From: Bacteroides sp.
Lineage (GTDB): Bacteria > Bacteroidota > Bacteroidia > Bacteroidales > Muribaculaceae
Assembly (NCBI GenBank): GCA_014803765.1
Contig: JAAVBC010000017.1
Span: 112,862 to 176,861, forward strand
DNA length: 64,000 nt
Direction: 5' to 3'
Below are positions 40,303 through 49,825 of this stretch, in pieces. Below the pieces are notes generated by a model, which saw nothing but the letters and a program-made list of their open reading frames with translations, ran no database searches and had not been told where the DNA came from. A program made the translations under genes and the position numbers. Position 1 is the first letter of the stretch, and each line of letters begins with the position of its first letter.

Positions 40303-41739
40303 ATGATTAATAGAGTGTTGATAAGAATCAAGGTTGTGCAGCTTCTTTATTCTTATCTACTGACAGAAAATCGATTCGCATTAGAATCCGCACCCCTTCA
40401 GCCGACCCGCGAGAAGCGTTTCGCCTACGGCTTGTATCTCGATATGTTATATCTCATGGCTCAGATAGCCGGCAATATCAGGCAGCGCGGCGGTCAGCGT
40501 CCTCTCTATGACACACGCTTTATTCATCGCATAGCTACGGACGACAAGGTGCGCTCACTGTTCCAGAAATATTCAGGTAGCGCTGATCCATACGCTGAAG
40601 TCGAAAAGAGTCTTACGGATCGCGTTAAGGAATCGGCTTTGTATAAGAAATTCCTGAAGAGTGAGGATCCCGGTTCGCAGGCGGATGAAAAGGTGTGGCA
40701 AGATATTTTCACCCAGATAATCCTTCCGGATCCACAGCTCAACAGAATAATCTCAGGACTTGAAGGATTTACGCTCAACGGAGTCGATCGGATGCGTGAG
40801 ATTATGGATAAGACATTCTCAAATTTCTATGCTTCCTCAGATAATCTTCCTGATGCATTGAAGACTCTGAAAATGAGTATGGATAAGGCTCGCGAGCTCT
40901 ATATTCGCCTTCTGCAGCTTCCGATTCTGCTGACAGATATGCGTGAACGCGAAATAGAAGAAAACCGCACCAAATTTCTTGCTACATCTACGGATCGCAA
41001 TCCCAATCTGCGTTTTGTGGAGAACGCATTTGTAGAGGTGCTTCGCAACAACGAGCTTCTTGATAAAGAGATTGAGAAGTATGGCAGAAGAATGAGCGAG
41101 GATGAAGATATAATGATTCGCTCAATTCTCAAGGAGATCGTCGGCTCGGATATCTATAAAGAATATATGGCATTCCCTGCTACTGATTTCAAGATGGATT
41201 GTGAACTCTGGAGAAATCTCTATAAGAATATAATTTTCGATAACACAGACTTCCTGGAAGCGCTTGAAAACAAATCCGTGTTCTGGAATGATGACTTGGG
41301 TATAATGGGTGACTTCGTGCTGAAGACTGTCAAGAAGATTGCAGATTCTCCTATCTCGGCTACATCGGGAGTGCCTGAAGTCATGAATCCGGAATCCATG
41401 TTTGTGATGCCTATGTATAAGGATGATGAGGATGCCCGCTTTGGAAGCGAACTCTTCGGCTATGTGGTCAATAATAAAGAGACCTATAAAGGATATATCG
41501 ATGAGGCGCTTGATAAATCTGTCTGGGAATCGGATCGTCTGGCTTATATGGATATTGTCATCATGATGACGGCATTGGCAGAAATTCTTCACTTCCCGAA
41601 GATTCCCTTGAATGTGTCGCTCAATGAATACATAGAGATGGCAAAGGCATACAGCACTGCGAAGAGCGGACAATTTGTCAATGGATTGCTGAGCCGAATC
41701 TTCCTTCAGCTGAAAGATGAGGGTAAACTTTTGAAATAA
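40303..41739 (+). CDS. nusB: NusB family transcription antitermination factor (long form)
   Basis: MINRVLIRIKVVQLLYSYL; C-terminal PLNVSLNEYIEMAKAYSTAKSGQFVNGLLSRI NusB signature. Confidence 0.88.
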   Translation: MINRVLIRIKVVQLLYSYLLTENRFALESAPLQPTREKRFAYGLYLDMLYLMAQIAGNIRQRGGQRPLYDTRFIHRIATDDKVRSLFQKYSGSADPYAEVEKSLTDRVKESALYKKFLKSEDPGSQADEKVWQDIFTQIILPDPQLNRIISGLEGFTLNGVDRMREIMDKTFSNFYASSDNLPDALKTLKMSMDKARELYIRLLQLPILLTDMREREIEENRTKFLATSTDRNPNLRFVENAFVEVLRNNELLDKEIEKYGRRMSEDEDIMIRSILKEIVGSDIYKEYMAFPATDFKMDCELWRNLYKNIIFDNTDFLEALENKSVFWNDDLGIMGDFVLKTVKKIADSPISATSGVPEVMNPESMFVMPMYKDDEDARFGSELFGYVVNNKETYKGYIDEALDKSVWESDRLAYMDIVIMMTALAEILHFPKIPLNVSLNEYIEMAKAYSTAKSGQFVNGLLSRIFLQLKDEGKLLK

Positions 41740-41767
41740 CAAAATAAAAACTTAATAAGTAATTACA

Positions 41768-42088
41768 ATGAATTTAATGTCAATTCTCCTGCAGCAGCAG
41801 GAAGGGAATTCATGGAGCGGCATGCTGATGATCGTAGCGATGATCGTCATCTTCTACTTCTTCATGATTCGCCCCCAGAGCAAGAAACAGAAAGAGATCA
41901 AGAAGGCTCGCGAGGCTATGCAGAAGGGTGATAAGGTCGTGACAGCAGGTGGCATTTTCGGTACTATCCGCAACATCAACGAAGCTGAAGGCACTATCAT
42001 GATGGAAGTGGCACAGGGCGTCACTATCAAGGTTAGCCGCGAGCAGGTGTTCCCCGTGCAGGCAGAGCCGACTAAAGAACAGAAATAA
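41768..42088 (+). CDS. yajC: Preprotein translocase subunit YajC
   Basis: FYFFMIRPQSKKQKE; GDKVVTAGGIFGTI. Confidence 0.96.
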   Translation: MNLMSILLQQQEGNSWSGMLMIVAMIVIFYFFMIRPQSKKQKEIKKAREAMQKGDKVVTAGGIFGTIRNINEAEGTIMMEVAQGVTIKVSREQVFPVQAEPTKEQK

Positions 42089-42152
42089 TCAATCTCTCAG
42101 GCGAGTAGGAGAACCTGCGTAATAAGGGGAATCACTCGTCCTATCCCGACAG

Positions 42153-43124
42153 ATGGCAAATCCGGCAAAGAAGATAGCAAAAAGATGGAGGAGCGTGAAG
42201 ACCACATCCGGTTTTCGCAAGCTCGTCACATATCTGATTTTTGTCGGAATCGCCACTCTTTTCTGGTTCATACTCGCTCTGAACGACAATATTCAGGATG
42301 ACTTCGATGTAAAACTGGAGTTTACGAATGTGCCGGATTCAGTCACATTCATCACTGTTCCACCGGAAGAGATTCATGTGGCAGTACGTGATCAGGGTGC
42401 TTCGATTCTGCGGCGCGCCCTCTTTGTCACCCCGAAACTTCATATCAACTTCCGGGACTATGCAAAGGATGGGAAACTGATCTACGGTAAATCCGAATTG
42501 AATGCAGGACTGAAAGGTCTTTTCGGTGCAGGCGCAACGCTGGTCTCAACATCGATTGATAATCTCAGTCTGGACTATACGACACTTCCCGGCAAAAGAA
42601 TACCGGTAGTCGTGTCAGCGGATTTTTCAGCAGCAGTCGGAAAGGTGATCTATGGTCAGCCCTCATCCACTCCCAAGAGTGTGACTGTATATGGGACACG
42701 CGATGTACTGGATACGATAACCCGCGTTTTCACAGAAAAGATAGTGCGTACCAATCTTGAGGACTCAAAGGATCTGTCAGTCCGGCTAAAGAATGTGTCA
42801 GGGGCAAGAATAGAACCTGAGACAGTCAAGGTGCATGTCAATGTTGAAATGCTTGTCAGAAAAGAGGCTAATGTCACTATCAAGGCTGAGCATCTGCCGG
42901 CAGGTATGGATATACTTCTGTTCCCTTCGACGGCTACTGTAGAGTACTTCATACCTATGAGTTGCTTCAACAGAGATGATGTGGCGCCGGAAGTGAGCGT
43001 GGATGTCCGTGAGCTTCAAGCATCCTCCAAGCGCCTGCCGCTCCATCTCGGTGCGAGTCCGAAGGATATGCTGAATATCCGGGTACTGACCGATAGTGTG
43101 GAATACACATTAGTTAGAAACTAA
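42153..43124 (+). CDS. YbbR/CdaR-like domain protein
   Basis: One TM helix, then YbbR-like repeats (VTVYGTRDVLDTITRVFTEKI); between yajC and coaE. Confidence 0.8.
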   Translation: MANPAKKIAKRWRSVKTTSGFRKLVTYLIFVGIATLFWFILALNDNIQDDFDVKLEFTNVPDSVTFITVPPEEIHVAVRDQGASILRRALFVTPKLHINFRDYAKDGKLIYGKSELNAGLKGLFGAGATLVSTSIDNLSLDYTTLPGKRIPVVVSADFSAAVGKVIYGQPSSTPKSVTVYGTRDVLDTITRVFTEKIVRTNLEDSKDLSVRLKNVSGARIEPETVKVHVNVEMLVRKEANVTIKAEHLPAGMDILLFPSTATVEYFIPMSCFNRDDVAPEVSVDVRELQASSKRLPLHLGASPKDMLNIRVLTDSVEYTLVRN

Positions 43125-43151
43125 GAGTTAGAAACTAAGAAGATAGGATAA

Positions 43152-43739
43152 ATGCTTATTGGTATCTGCGGAGGCATAGGGAGCGGCAAGAGCGTCGTAA
43201 GTCGAATTGTGCGGGAATTGGGCTATGAAGTCCTTAATTGCGATATTGAGGCACGTCGGCTTATGGAGAGCAGTGAAGAAATCAAGTGCAGAATCCGGGA
43301 TGAGATCTCTGCGGAGGTGACGGATGGCATCTCGCTCCCGAATCGTAAGATACTTGCGGAAATCGTATTCAATGACGAGAATGCAAGGCTGAAGCTCAAC
43401 GAAATTGTGCATGGCGCGTTAAAAGACTTTATCCGGGTCAAGGCAGTCAGCAGTCAGCAGGGAATTCTCTTTGCTGAAGCGGCACTGATGGCAGAGAGCG
43501 GATTGGCGGCAATCTGCGATTCAATTTGGGAAGTTAAGGCAGACAGCAAGATTAGACTTGAGCGAGTAATCCGGCGCGACGGTTGTTCGGAAGAGCATGC
43601 CATACGCAGGATAGCTTCGCAGAGGAGGGAAGAGCAGTTGATGAAAGCGTACGCCGGAAAGACTGTCGTAATAGAAAATTTTGAAAACAAATCACTTCTT
43701 GATCAGGTGACAAACCTGCTCGAGACATTAAAGAAATAA
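43152..43739 (+). CDS. coaE: Dephospho-CoA kinase
   Basis: IGICGGIGSGKSVVSRIVRELGYEVLNCDIEAR. Confidence 0.95.
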   Translation: MLIGICGGIGSGKSVVSRIVRELGYEVLNCDIEARRLMESSEEIKCRIRDEISAEVTDGISLPNRKILAEIVFNDENARLKLNEIVHGALKDFIRVKAVSSQQGILFAEAALMAESGLAAICDSIWEVKADSKIRLERVIRRDGCSEEHAIRRIASQRREEQLMKAYAGKTVVIENFENKSLLDQVTNLLETLKK

Positions 43740-43745
43740 GGACTT

Positions 43746-44183
43746 ATGTTAAGAACAATCTTATCAATCACCGGCAAGCCCGGTCTTTTTAAAATAGTAT
43801 CACAGGGTAATCGTATGCTCGTCGTAGAGGACATCATGAGCAAGAAGCGTATGCCTGTTCATGCTCGTGATAAAGTTGTGTCACTCGGTGATATCGCCAT
43901 GTACACAATCGGCGAGGACAAACCTCTTGGCGAAATTCTTGATCTTACTTACGAGAACATGAAAGGGGAGCAGATCGATATCAAGGGTCTGGTAGCGGCA
44001 GACGGTCTCCGCGACAAATTTGCCGAAATCCTCCCCGATTTCGACAGAGATCGCGTATATCCCTCGGATATCAAGAAACTCTTCACATGGTATAACACGC
44101 TCGTCGCTTCCGGCATGACAAAGTTTGCTGCTGAAGAAGCAGAAGCTTCAGAAGAGAACAAAGAAGACGCAGCTGCAGAGTAA
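43746..44183 (+). CDS. DUF5606 domain-containing protein
   Basis: MLRTILSITGKPGLFKIVSQGNRMLVVEDI. Confidence 0.85.
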   Translation: MLRTILSITGKPGLFKIVSQGNRMLVVEDIMSKKRMPVHARDKVVSLGDIAMYTIGEDKPLGEILDLTYENMKGEQIDIKGLVAADGLRDKFAEILPDFDRDRVYPSDIKKLFTWYNTLVASGMTKFAAEEAEASEENKEDAAAE

Positions 44184-44230
44184 TAGGCAGCTTAGCCCCC
44201 GGCGTGGACATTTTTGATGTCGGTTGGGAT

Positions 44231-45130
44231 TTATTTCAGAAGATCAATAGAACAGGTGAATTTGCATTCGGGATAATTCTCACACCCTGCAAATTCGCCT
44301 GTTCTCCCTTTTAGAATAACAAGTTTTCCTCCACAGCGCGGACATATCCCCTGACTTATCTCACGCGAGATATTGCGGGAGGTCTTTCGAGCATATTGCA
44401 CGTGGGCTCTCCGTTCGCTGTGGCTTGTCAGCGAGTGTTCCTCTATCTTTGTCACGATATTATCCAGCTCCTCACGGGGAATCAGGCGGGGGCGTCGATT
44501 AATCTCATTCGTCAGTTCTTCGAGATTAACTACCGCTACGCTTTCATCAAGCCGAATCTCCTTACCGAATCTCCACCAGCGTCGCTTTCTCCGTTCCGAA
44601 GGGAGGAATGTGCGGCGGATATGCCTGTCGGGCAGACAGAATCGTTCAACGATGATATCATCCGCTTTTATTTCGATATTGCGGGCTTCCGTAAAGACAA
44701 TAAGGGAGAAGAATGCGGAAGGGTCAAGTGTTGGCAACAGACGTCTTAAAACCTTTACGTGAGCGTTATTTTGAAGAATGGGGTTATAAAATCTTGAAGA
44801 ACCCCCGGAATAATGGCGCGTCCAATATTGCGAATGTTCGGAGCCGCGGATTCTGCCCGAAATGCTTTTAGTTTCAATTACGAATATTCCGCGTGTAGAC
44901 ACAACGATATGGTCGATCTGAGAAGAGTGACCATCCTTTGTCGGGAGTAGAAGATCGTTTAGGATAGTATTATCGCGTCGTTTGAGGGAGTGAAGTTCCC
45001 GGGAGACTATCTTTTCACCTTTTCTTCCTTTGCGTGCTCCCTTCCCCTTATGCCATTGATAGGCGGCAAAGAAGAGAATTACAGCGATAAGGAATCCTGA
45101 GATTATGCCAAGTAAAGCATTAAATTCCAT
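44231..45130 (-). CDS. NERD domain protein with C-terminal topoisomerase-type zinc finger
   Basis: GEKIVSRELHSLKRRDNTILNDLLLPTKDGHSSQIDHIVVSTRGIFVIETKS; CPRCGGKLVILKGRTGEFAGCENYPECKFT. Confidence 0.92.
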   Translation of the reverse strand: MEFNALLGIISGFLIAVILFFAAYQWHKGKGARKGRKGEKIVSRELHSLKRRDNTILNDLLLPTKDGHSSQIDHIVVSTRGIFVIETKSISGRIRGSEHSQYWTRHYSGGSSRFYNPILQNNAHVKVLRRLLPTLDPSAFFSLIVFTEARNIEIKADDIIVERFCLPDRHIRRTFLPSERRKRRWWRFGKEIRLDESVAVVNLEELTNEINRRPRLIPREELDNIVTKIEEHSLTSHSERRAHVQYARKTSRNISREISQGICPRCGGKLVILKGRTGEFAGCENYPECKFTCSIDLLK

Positions 45131-45259
45131 TGATTGTCGATTTAGTTAAATTCGTTTATCGGGGGTTGCTATCCGGTTGATTGAACCCCATATTGTCCTA
45201 TATTGTTTAAATATTGAATAACACAACAAAATTAGTAATAACCCCAAAATATAGAAAAC

Positions 45260-45538
45260 ATGATCAGATTAAATGTATCAATGATTGTAGAGACAGAGGA
45301 GAATGCAAAGAAACTTAAAGAGGCAGCATTAGAGCTTGTAGCGTTCTCACTGAAGGATAAAGGTTGCATAGACTATGATCTCTATCGCTCAAAATCCAAT
45401 AACGATCGCTATATGATCGTAGAGACCTGGGAGTCTGAGGAAGCACTGAAGGCTCACACAGAGACAGAGCATTACAAGCGCCTCTCTCCCGAACTCAACA
45501 AATACTCAAATCTTACGGTAGAAAAATTCGATTTCTGA
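45260..45538 (+). CDS. Antibiotic biosynthesis monooxygenase (ABM/quinol monooxygenase)-like protein
   Basis: CIDYDLYRSKSNNDRYMIVETWESEEALKAHTETEHYKRL. Confidence 0.9.
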   Translation: MIRLNVSMIVETEENAKKLKEAALELVAFSLKDKGCIDYDLYRSKSNNDRYMIVETWESEEALKAHTETEHYKRLSPELNKYSNLTVEKFDF

Positions 45539-45554
45539 TTCCTCTCTCAATAAA

Positions 45555-45576
45555 TTTTCGGCAAGTTTGCCGAAAA
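45555..45576. terminator. Palindromic terminator of the monooxygenase gene
   Basis: TTTTCGGCAAgtTTGCCGAAAA. Confidence 0.7.
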
Positions 45577-45579
45577 GCA

Positions 45580-45628
45580 AAAAAAGCAATGCATTGCTCC
45601 GATTGGTTCGGGGCAATGCATTGCTTTT
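45580..45628. repeat. Hairpin repeat copy A (49 bp)
   Basis: AAAAAAGCAATGCATTGCTCCGATTGGTTCGGGGCAATGCATTGCTTTT; about 21-bp stem; identical to copies B and C. Confidence 0.9.
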
Positions 45629-45719
45629 ATCATCGGGGACGGCTATGGAGCACTGGCTTGAACACGTTCTTATCTAGATACCCTCTCGAAGAAAGACCGA
45701 TCAATTCATGGAAGATCTC

Positions 45720-46535
45720 CTATTTAAGTAATTTTCTATTGTTGCCGCCGCTTTCCAATATGCTCATTTGATGAATGGCTATTTGGTTGAGTTTCATAAG
45801 TCGCTCGCTTTGCGGCATACTTTGTTCGATAAACACGGCATTTAGGTTTTCCATGTTTGAAAGGCATATAAGTTCGTTGATTGAAGCATAATCCCGGATA
45901 TTGCCTTTCAAATCCGGATTTTCTTCACGCCATTGTCGCGCCGTCTTACCGAACATTGCCACATTGAGCACATCGGCTTCATCTGCATAGACATACGAAG
46001 CCTGTTCGCTCGAGATTTCTGCCGGGAGTAAATGAGTCTTTATAGCATCAGTATGAATGCGATAGTTGATTTTCGACAATTCACGTTTTGCCGACCAACC
46101 GATCATTTTTTGTTCCTCGGTTTTAAGTCGCTGAAATTCCTCTATCAGATAGAGTTTGAACGGCACACTTATTGCCGACCCAAATTCAAACGCTATATCC
46201 TTATGTGCGTAAGTGCCACCATATCGACCTTTCTTTACGATTATGCCGACTGCATTTGTACGCTCTATCCACTCAGATGCGCTAAGTACAAATGAAGGAA
46301 GTCCGGCACTCATTCTAAAGTGGTCAAATTCGACCACTTTAAAATTGGGGTTATGTATCACTTCCCATGTACCAAGAAATTCAATAGTGTAGCGGTTGCG
46401 TAGCCAATTCTTGATTATATCGGCAGAGCGATTATCTCCCTCTTTGGCAGTTGCCATATCTGTTAGGGAGATATAGTCCTGTTCCTCTACAGAGAGTACA
46501 GTGATAGGGGTATTTTGTACAGTGATTTTAGCCAT
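45720..46535 (-). CDS. KilA-N domain-containing protein
   Basis: DYISLTDMATAKEGDNRSADIIKNWLRNRYTIEFLGTWE...FKLYLIEEFQRLK is KilA-N. Confidence 0.93.
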   Translation of the reverse strand: MAKITVQNTPITVLSVEEQDYISLTDMATAKEGDNRSADIIKNWLRNRYTIEFLGTWEVIHNPNFKVVEFDHFRMSAGLPSFVLSASEWIERTNAVGIIVKKGRYGGTYAHKDIAFEFGSAISVPFKLYLIEEFQRLKTEEQKMIGWSAKRELSKINYRIHTDAIKTHLLPAEISSEQASYVYADEADVLNVAMFGKTARQWREENPDLKGNIRDYASINELICLSNMENLNAVFIEQSMPQSERLMKLNQIAIHQMSILESGGNNRKLLK

Positions 46536-46629
46536 CAGATTTTGAAGTTGCAGATATTTGGATGCAAATGTACAACAAATATTTGATAATTCGGTTGTTT
46601 ACAGTATCCTTACTTTTGATTGGAAAATA

Positions 46630-46678
46630 AAAAAAGCAATGCATTGCTCCGATTGGTTCGGGGCAATGCATTGCTTTT
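46630..46678. repeat. Hairpin repeat copy B (49 bp)
   Basis: Identical 49-bp core. Confidence 0.9.
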
Positions 46679-46744
46679 TTTGTCGGGGTTGAAATTATCC
46701 TGTCGGTTAGAGAAGGGTAATGGAGCGGGAGATGAAGTCAGAGA
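46679..46744 (-). pseudogene. Duplicated htpG 3' end (last codons plus downstream spacer)
   Basis: Reverse strand reads ...SDFISRSITLL*, then CCGACAGGATAATTTCAACCCCGA; near-identical to 51775-51838 with synonymous differences. Confidence 0.85.
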
Positions 46745-46866
46745 TTCTAATTTGCTCATCGGAAGTACGTAAGCATACGAGTAAGTGAGATTATGTTGTG
46801 ATTTTAAATGAAAGAGTGAAATCCGCTTTGATTGTTAAAGATTGCTCTTAGTAGGGCTATCAACTC

Positions 46867-49233
46867 CTATTCTCTGAATAGAATATGTGAATCATAGCGT
46901 TCTGTATTAAATGAGTCAAACACTTTGTAGGACTCGTCAAATTGAAAAGAAATATTATTTTTCCTAACTGTATAGGTATATATTTGGCGATAGAGTTCTC
47001 CTTTATCCCATAGCATTACTGCGAAATACCCACTGCCATCTTTATCTTTCGAGAAAACCGGTAACAAGGAAATATAATCAAGTCGGCCATTCAACGCCTT
47101 TGAGCTTTTCTGTGCGTCCTCCTCCGTAAGAATGTAGTGGGATTTACTGGAATATGCCTTATTGAATGGCATGTATCTTCCTGCCATTGACAGTAAAAAG
47201 GATTGCCACACTGAATTTACTCCATTACCATCTAAAACGGCATTTAGTTCTTGTGTTAAACTCTTGAATTTGTATTCCAATTCCTGGGGAATGAAACCAT
47301 CTCGATTGATTAACCCATGAACAGTTGTAAGCAGAGATAAGTCAGCAGCAAATAATTCATAATAGAATCGATCACTATTTCCGATTCTCACTGCAAATAA
47401 ATGTTTTCCCTCCGGAATAGATAAATCTTTGAGCTTTCCAAGAAGAGGAGTGACATCTACAAGCGGTCTATAAATTATTTTTGCAATAGCCTTAATGAAC
47501 TTCGAAGATGTTTTTTCCATGTCAAGGATTTCAATGAATTTCATTGGAGAGGGTGAGAATTCACAAGGATTGGACAATCGGCCGGAAAGCCATAGCCATC
47601 CCATTATTGGTGCACCATTCTTAGGCGTGAATTCATCATTGAAATATAATGGCACCTCAAGATTAGGATCATTGTGGATCTTGATTACACAACGATTAAC
47701 AGAATTATTGTAAAAGCTGTCATACATCAGGTCGCGCGTGGGAGATTGAAACTCAGCCATATCAGGGCATTTTTCATCATTAGGGAGAAAGGCGACAAGA
47801 TTCTCTGTGCTGAATTTAACCGATTCCACTTCACCATTTTCTTTATAAGTTGGTTTTTCACCGATCTTTGCAAGAAAATCTATAGCCTGCTTACCTTCAA
47901 AAGAGAATCCTTTAGAAGCTTCTTTGACGTTGCCGGATGTGGCTGCGATGGATATTTCTAATTCTCTCCCGATCTTATATTGATCTTTATTAAAGTAATA
48001 GTCGGTTGCGAAGAAGTGAAAATCAAACTCCTCGTCATTGTCGCTGTATCGGCACTTGATTGTGGCCTCAAGTCTGTTATCCCATTCGAGCACATCTAAC
48101 ACCTCTACCTTTACCGGAATGCCTTTTAGATACGGATAGCAGGATATAAACACATTGTTATTATTCAATGGGTTATAGGCTATTAACGCGAGATACGCAA
48201 TGTCGTCTATATCTTCATTGCAAATATATTTCAATGATGCAACCTTTGTTTTAAGAGGGTGGTTGTCATCAAACATTACTTCTGTATCAAGTTTAAGACA
48301 TAAAGATGAGTCTTTCATCATGATACTCAGAAAACCGCGTAGTTCCTCATCATTTATGAAAGGGGCATGATGATCTCCATGGGTTTCATACAATTCGTAT
48401 GCTTTATTCCAGTGCTCATAGTTTGAGGGAACAGATTTTGTATGAGAACGGGAAATTCTATAATTAGAGAAGGATAGGGTAACAAAGCATGTATCATTTT
48501 CTCCAAGTCTGATTAAAATGCCTTTTTCGCCATTATCTTTATCCTTGATAAGAAATGCAGTGATTGACTGATGGGTAGTGGTTATTTGCTCATGCTTGCA
48601 GGATACACGAGTTAACAATTCCTCCTTAGATGTTATTTCATCAAAGGAAAAATCAGAATATCCATGAAAATATGATGACACATAATCTTTCATAAAAGAA
48701 GTATCTCCAGTCTGCCAGCTGGAGGCATAACCTTTATACATTGAATACTCTGAAATATTTTCACCTTTAGTGGGAATTCTATTTTCCAACACTTGAATAG
48801 GAGTGAAATTTATTTTATAGCGTCCCCCTGCAATTGGTTCATTGGTTCTATTATCGAGGCATTCCATTTCAGTCATGAAAAAGATAGGAATAGAGCCATG
48901 TTTCTCATATCCCTCTGCTAATTGAGGGTATAGTTCATAAAACCGTGATGAAAATAAATCACCGAATAGATCGGAAATTTTCTTATTATCCCTTTCGGGT
49001 ATATAATAAACTACTCCACGGACAGTTCTACCAACTTTGATATAAGAGAAGTCGGCTCCTGAATTAAAATCAGGAGTATGCCGAATACATCTTGTGCCCC
49101 TCTTCTCGAATGATTCAATTAAACAACTGACAAGAAACTCATGAATTTCAGTATCAGTCAGTATTCTATCACTGTCTTCAGGAGCGCATTTATGTTGATA
49201 GATGTAAGGTTTTCCGTTTACTTTAAGTTGCAT
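46867..49233 (-). CDS. Uncharacterised 788-aa protein
   Basis: Long ORF on the operon strand, 12 bp after the 188-aa gene; no family recognised. Confidence 0.85.
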   Translation of the reverse strand: MQLKVNGKPYIYQHKCAPEDSDRILTDTEIHEFLVSCLIESFEKRGTRCIRHTPDFNSGADFSYIKVGRTVRGVVYYIPERDNKKISDLFGDLFSSRFYELYPQLAEGYEKHGSIPIFFMTEMECLDNRTNEPIAGGRYKINFTPIQVLENRIPTKGENISEYSMYKGYASSWQTGDTSFMKDYVSSYFHGYSDFSFDEITSKEELLTRVSCKHEQITTTHQSITAFLIKDKDNGEKGILIRLGENDTCFVTLSFSNYRISRSHTKSVPSNYEHWNKAYELYETHGDHHAPFINDEELRGFLSIMMKDSSLCLKLDTEVMFDDNHPLKTKVASLKYICNEDIDDIAYLALIAYNPLNNNNVFISCYPYLKGIPVKVEVLDVLEWDNRLEATIKCRYSDNDEEFDFHFFATDYYFNKDQYKIGRELEISIAATSGNVKEASKGFSFEGKQAIDFLAKIGEKPTYKENGEVESVKFSTENLVAFLPNDEKCPDMAEFQSPTRDLMYDSFYNNSVNRCVIKIHNDPNLEVPLYFNDEFTPKNGAPIMGWLWLSGRLSNPCEFSPSPMKFIEILDMEKTSSKFIKAIAKIIYRPLVDVTPLLGKLKDLSIPEGKHLFAVRIGNSDRFYYELFAADLSLLTTVHGLINRDGFIPQELEYKFKSLTQELNAVLDGNGVNSVWQSFLLSMAGRYMPFNKAYSSKSHYILTEEDAQKSSKALNGRLDYISLLPVFSKDKDGSGYFAVMLWDKGELYRQIYTYTVRKNNISFQFDESYKVFDSFNTERYDSHILFRE

Positions 49234-49245
49234 GATATCCTATAA

Positions 49246-49812
49246 TTAAAAGAGGTAATCCTCTTCTGGTAATTCTATAATAATTCCGCTCTCCTTAACT
49301 TCACCGTAAAAGATGGAATAATTTTCCATTTCCTGTATCGAGTACAGCTTTTCCGCTTCATGAGCCCTCTGATCTATAGTTTCTTTTGATAAGGGAAATT
49401 GGAGTCTTAACAGGTATTTCAACTCTTTCATCAGAGGAAATTCAAACAAACGGAAGTTGATGATATTCCCAGTATTAGGCTCTAAAAGATATAGTGTCAC
49501 GGTCGTCTCTTCGTCATAGACCCAGTCTTGTCGGTTTACGCTACTTATCTTTTGGATATTAAGTGTGAGATTACATTTATAACTCCCGAAATCAAAAACT
49601 ATATGAGGAATTTGTTTATGAATAAATAACGAAATATAAAATTTATTACATACGATAGCCTCACGCTCCTCAAAGGATAGATTATCAAGAGTCATGATAA
49701 TATCAAACGAATGAGGCGTGATACGAGGTACTATACAATCCCCAGATGAAATATACCTTTTCTCAGGGAATGGTTGACCAAGGGAAAATGTTTCTACTAT
49801 TGTCATCTTCAA
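49246..49812 (-). CDS. Uncharacterised 188-aa protein
   Basis: ORF packed between fic and the 788-aa gene with gaps of about 13 bp; no family recognised. Confidence 0.8.
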   Translation of the reverse strand: MKMTIVETFSLGQPFPEKRYISSGDCIVPRITPHSFDIIMTLDNLSFEEREAIVCNKFYISLFIHKQIPHIVFDFGSYKCNLTLNIQKISSVNRQDWVYDEETTVTLYLLEPNTGNIINFRLFEFPLMKELKYLLRLQFPLSKETIDQRAHEAEKLYSIQEMENYSIFYGEVKESGIIIELPEEDYLF

Positions 49813-49825
49813 TTCCTCTTTAGTA

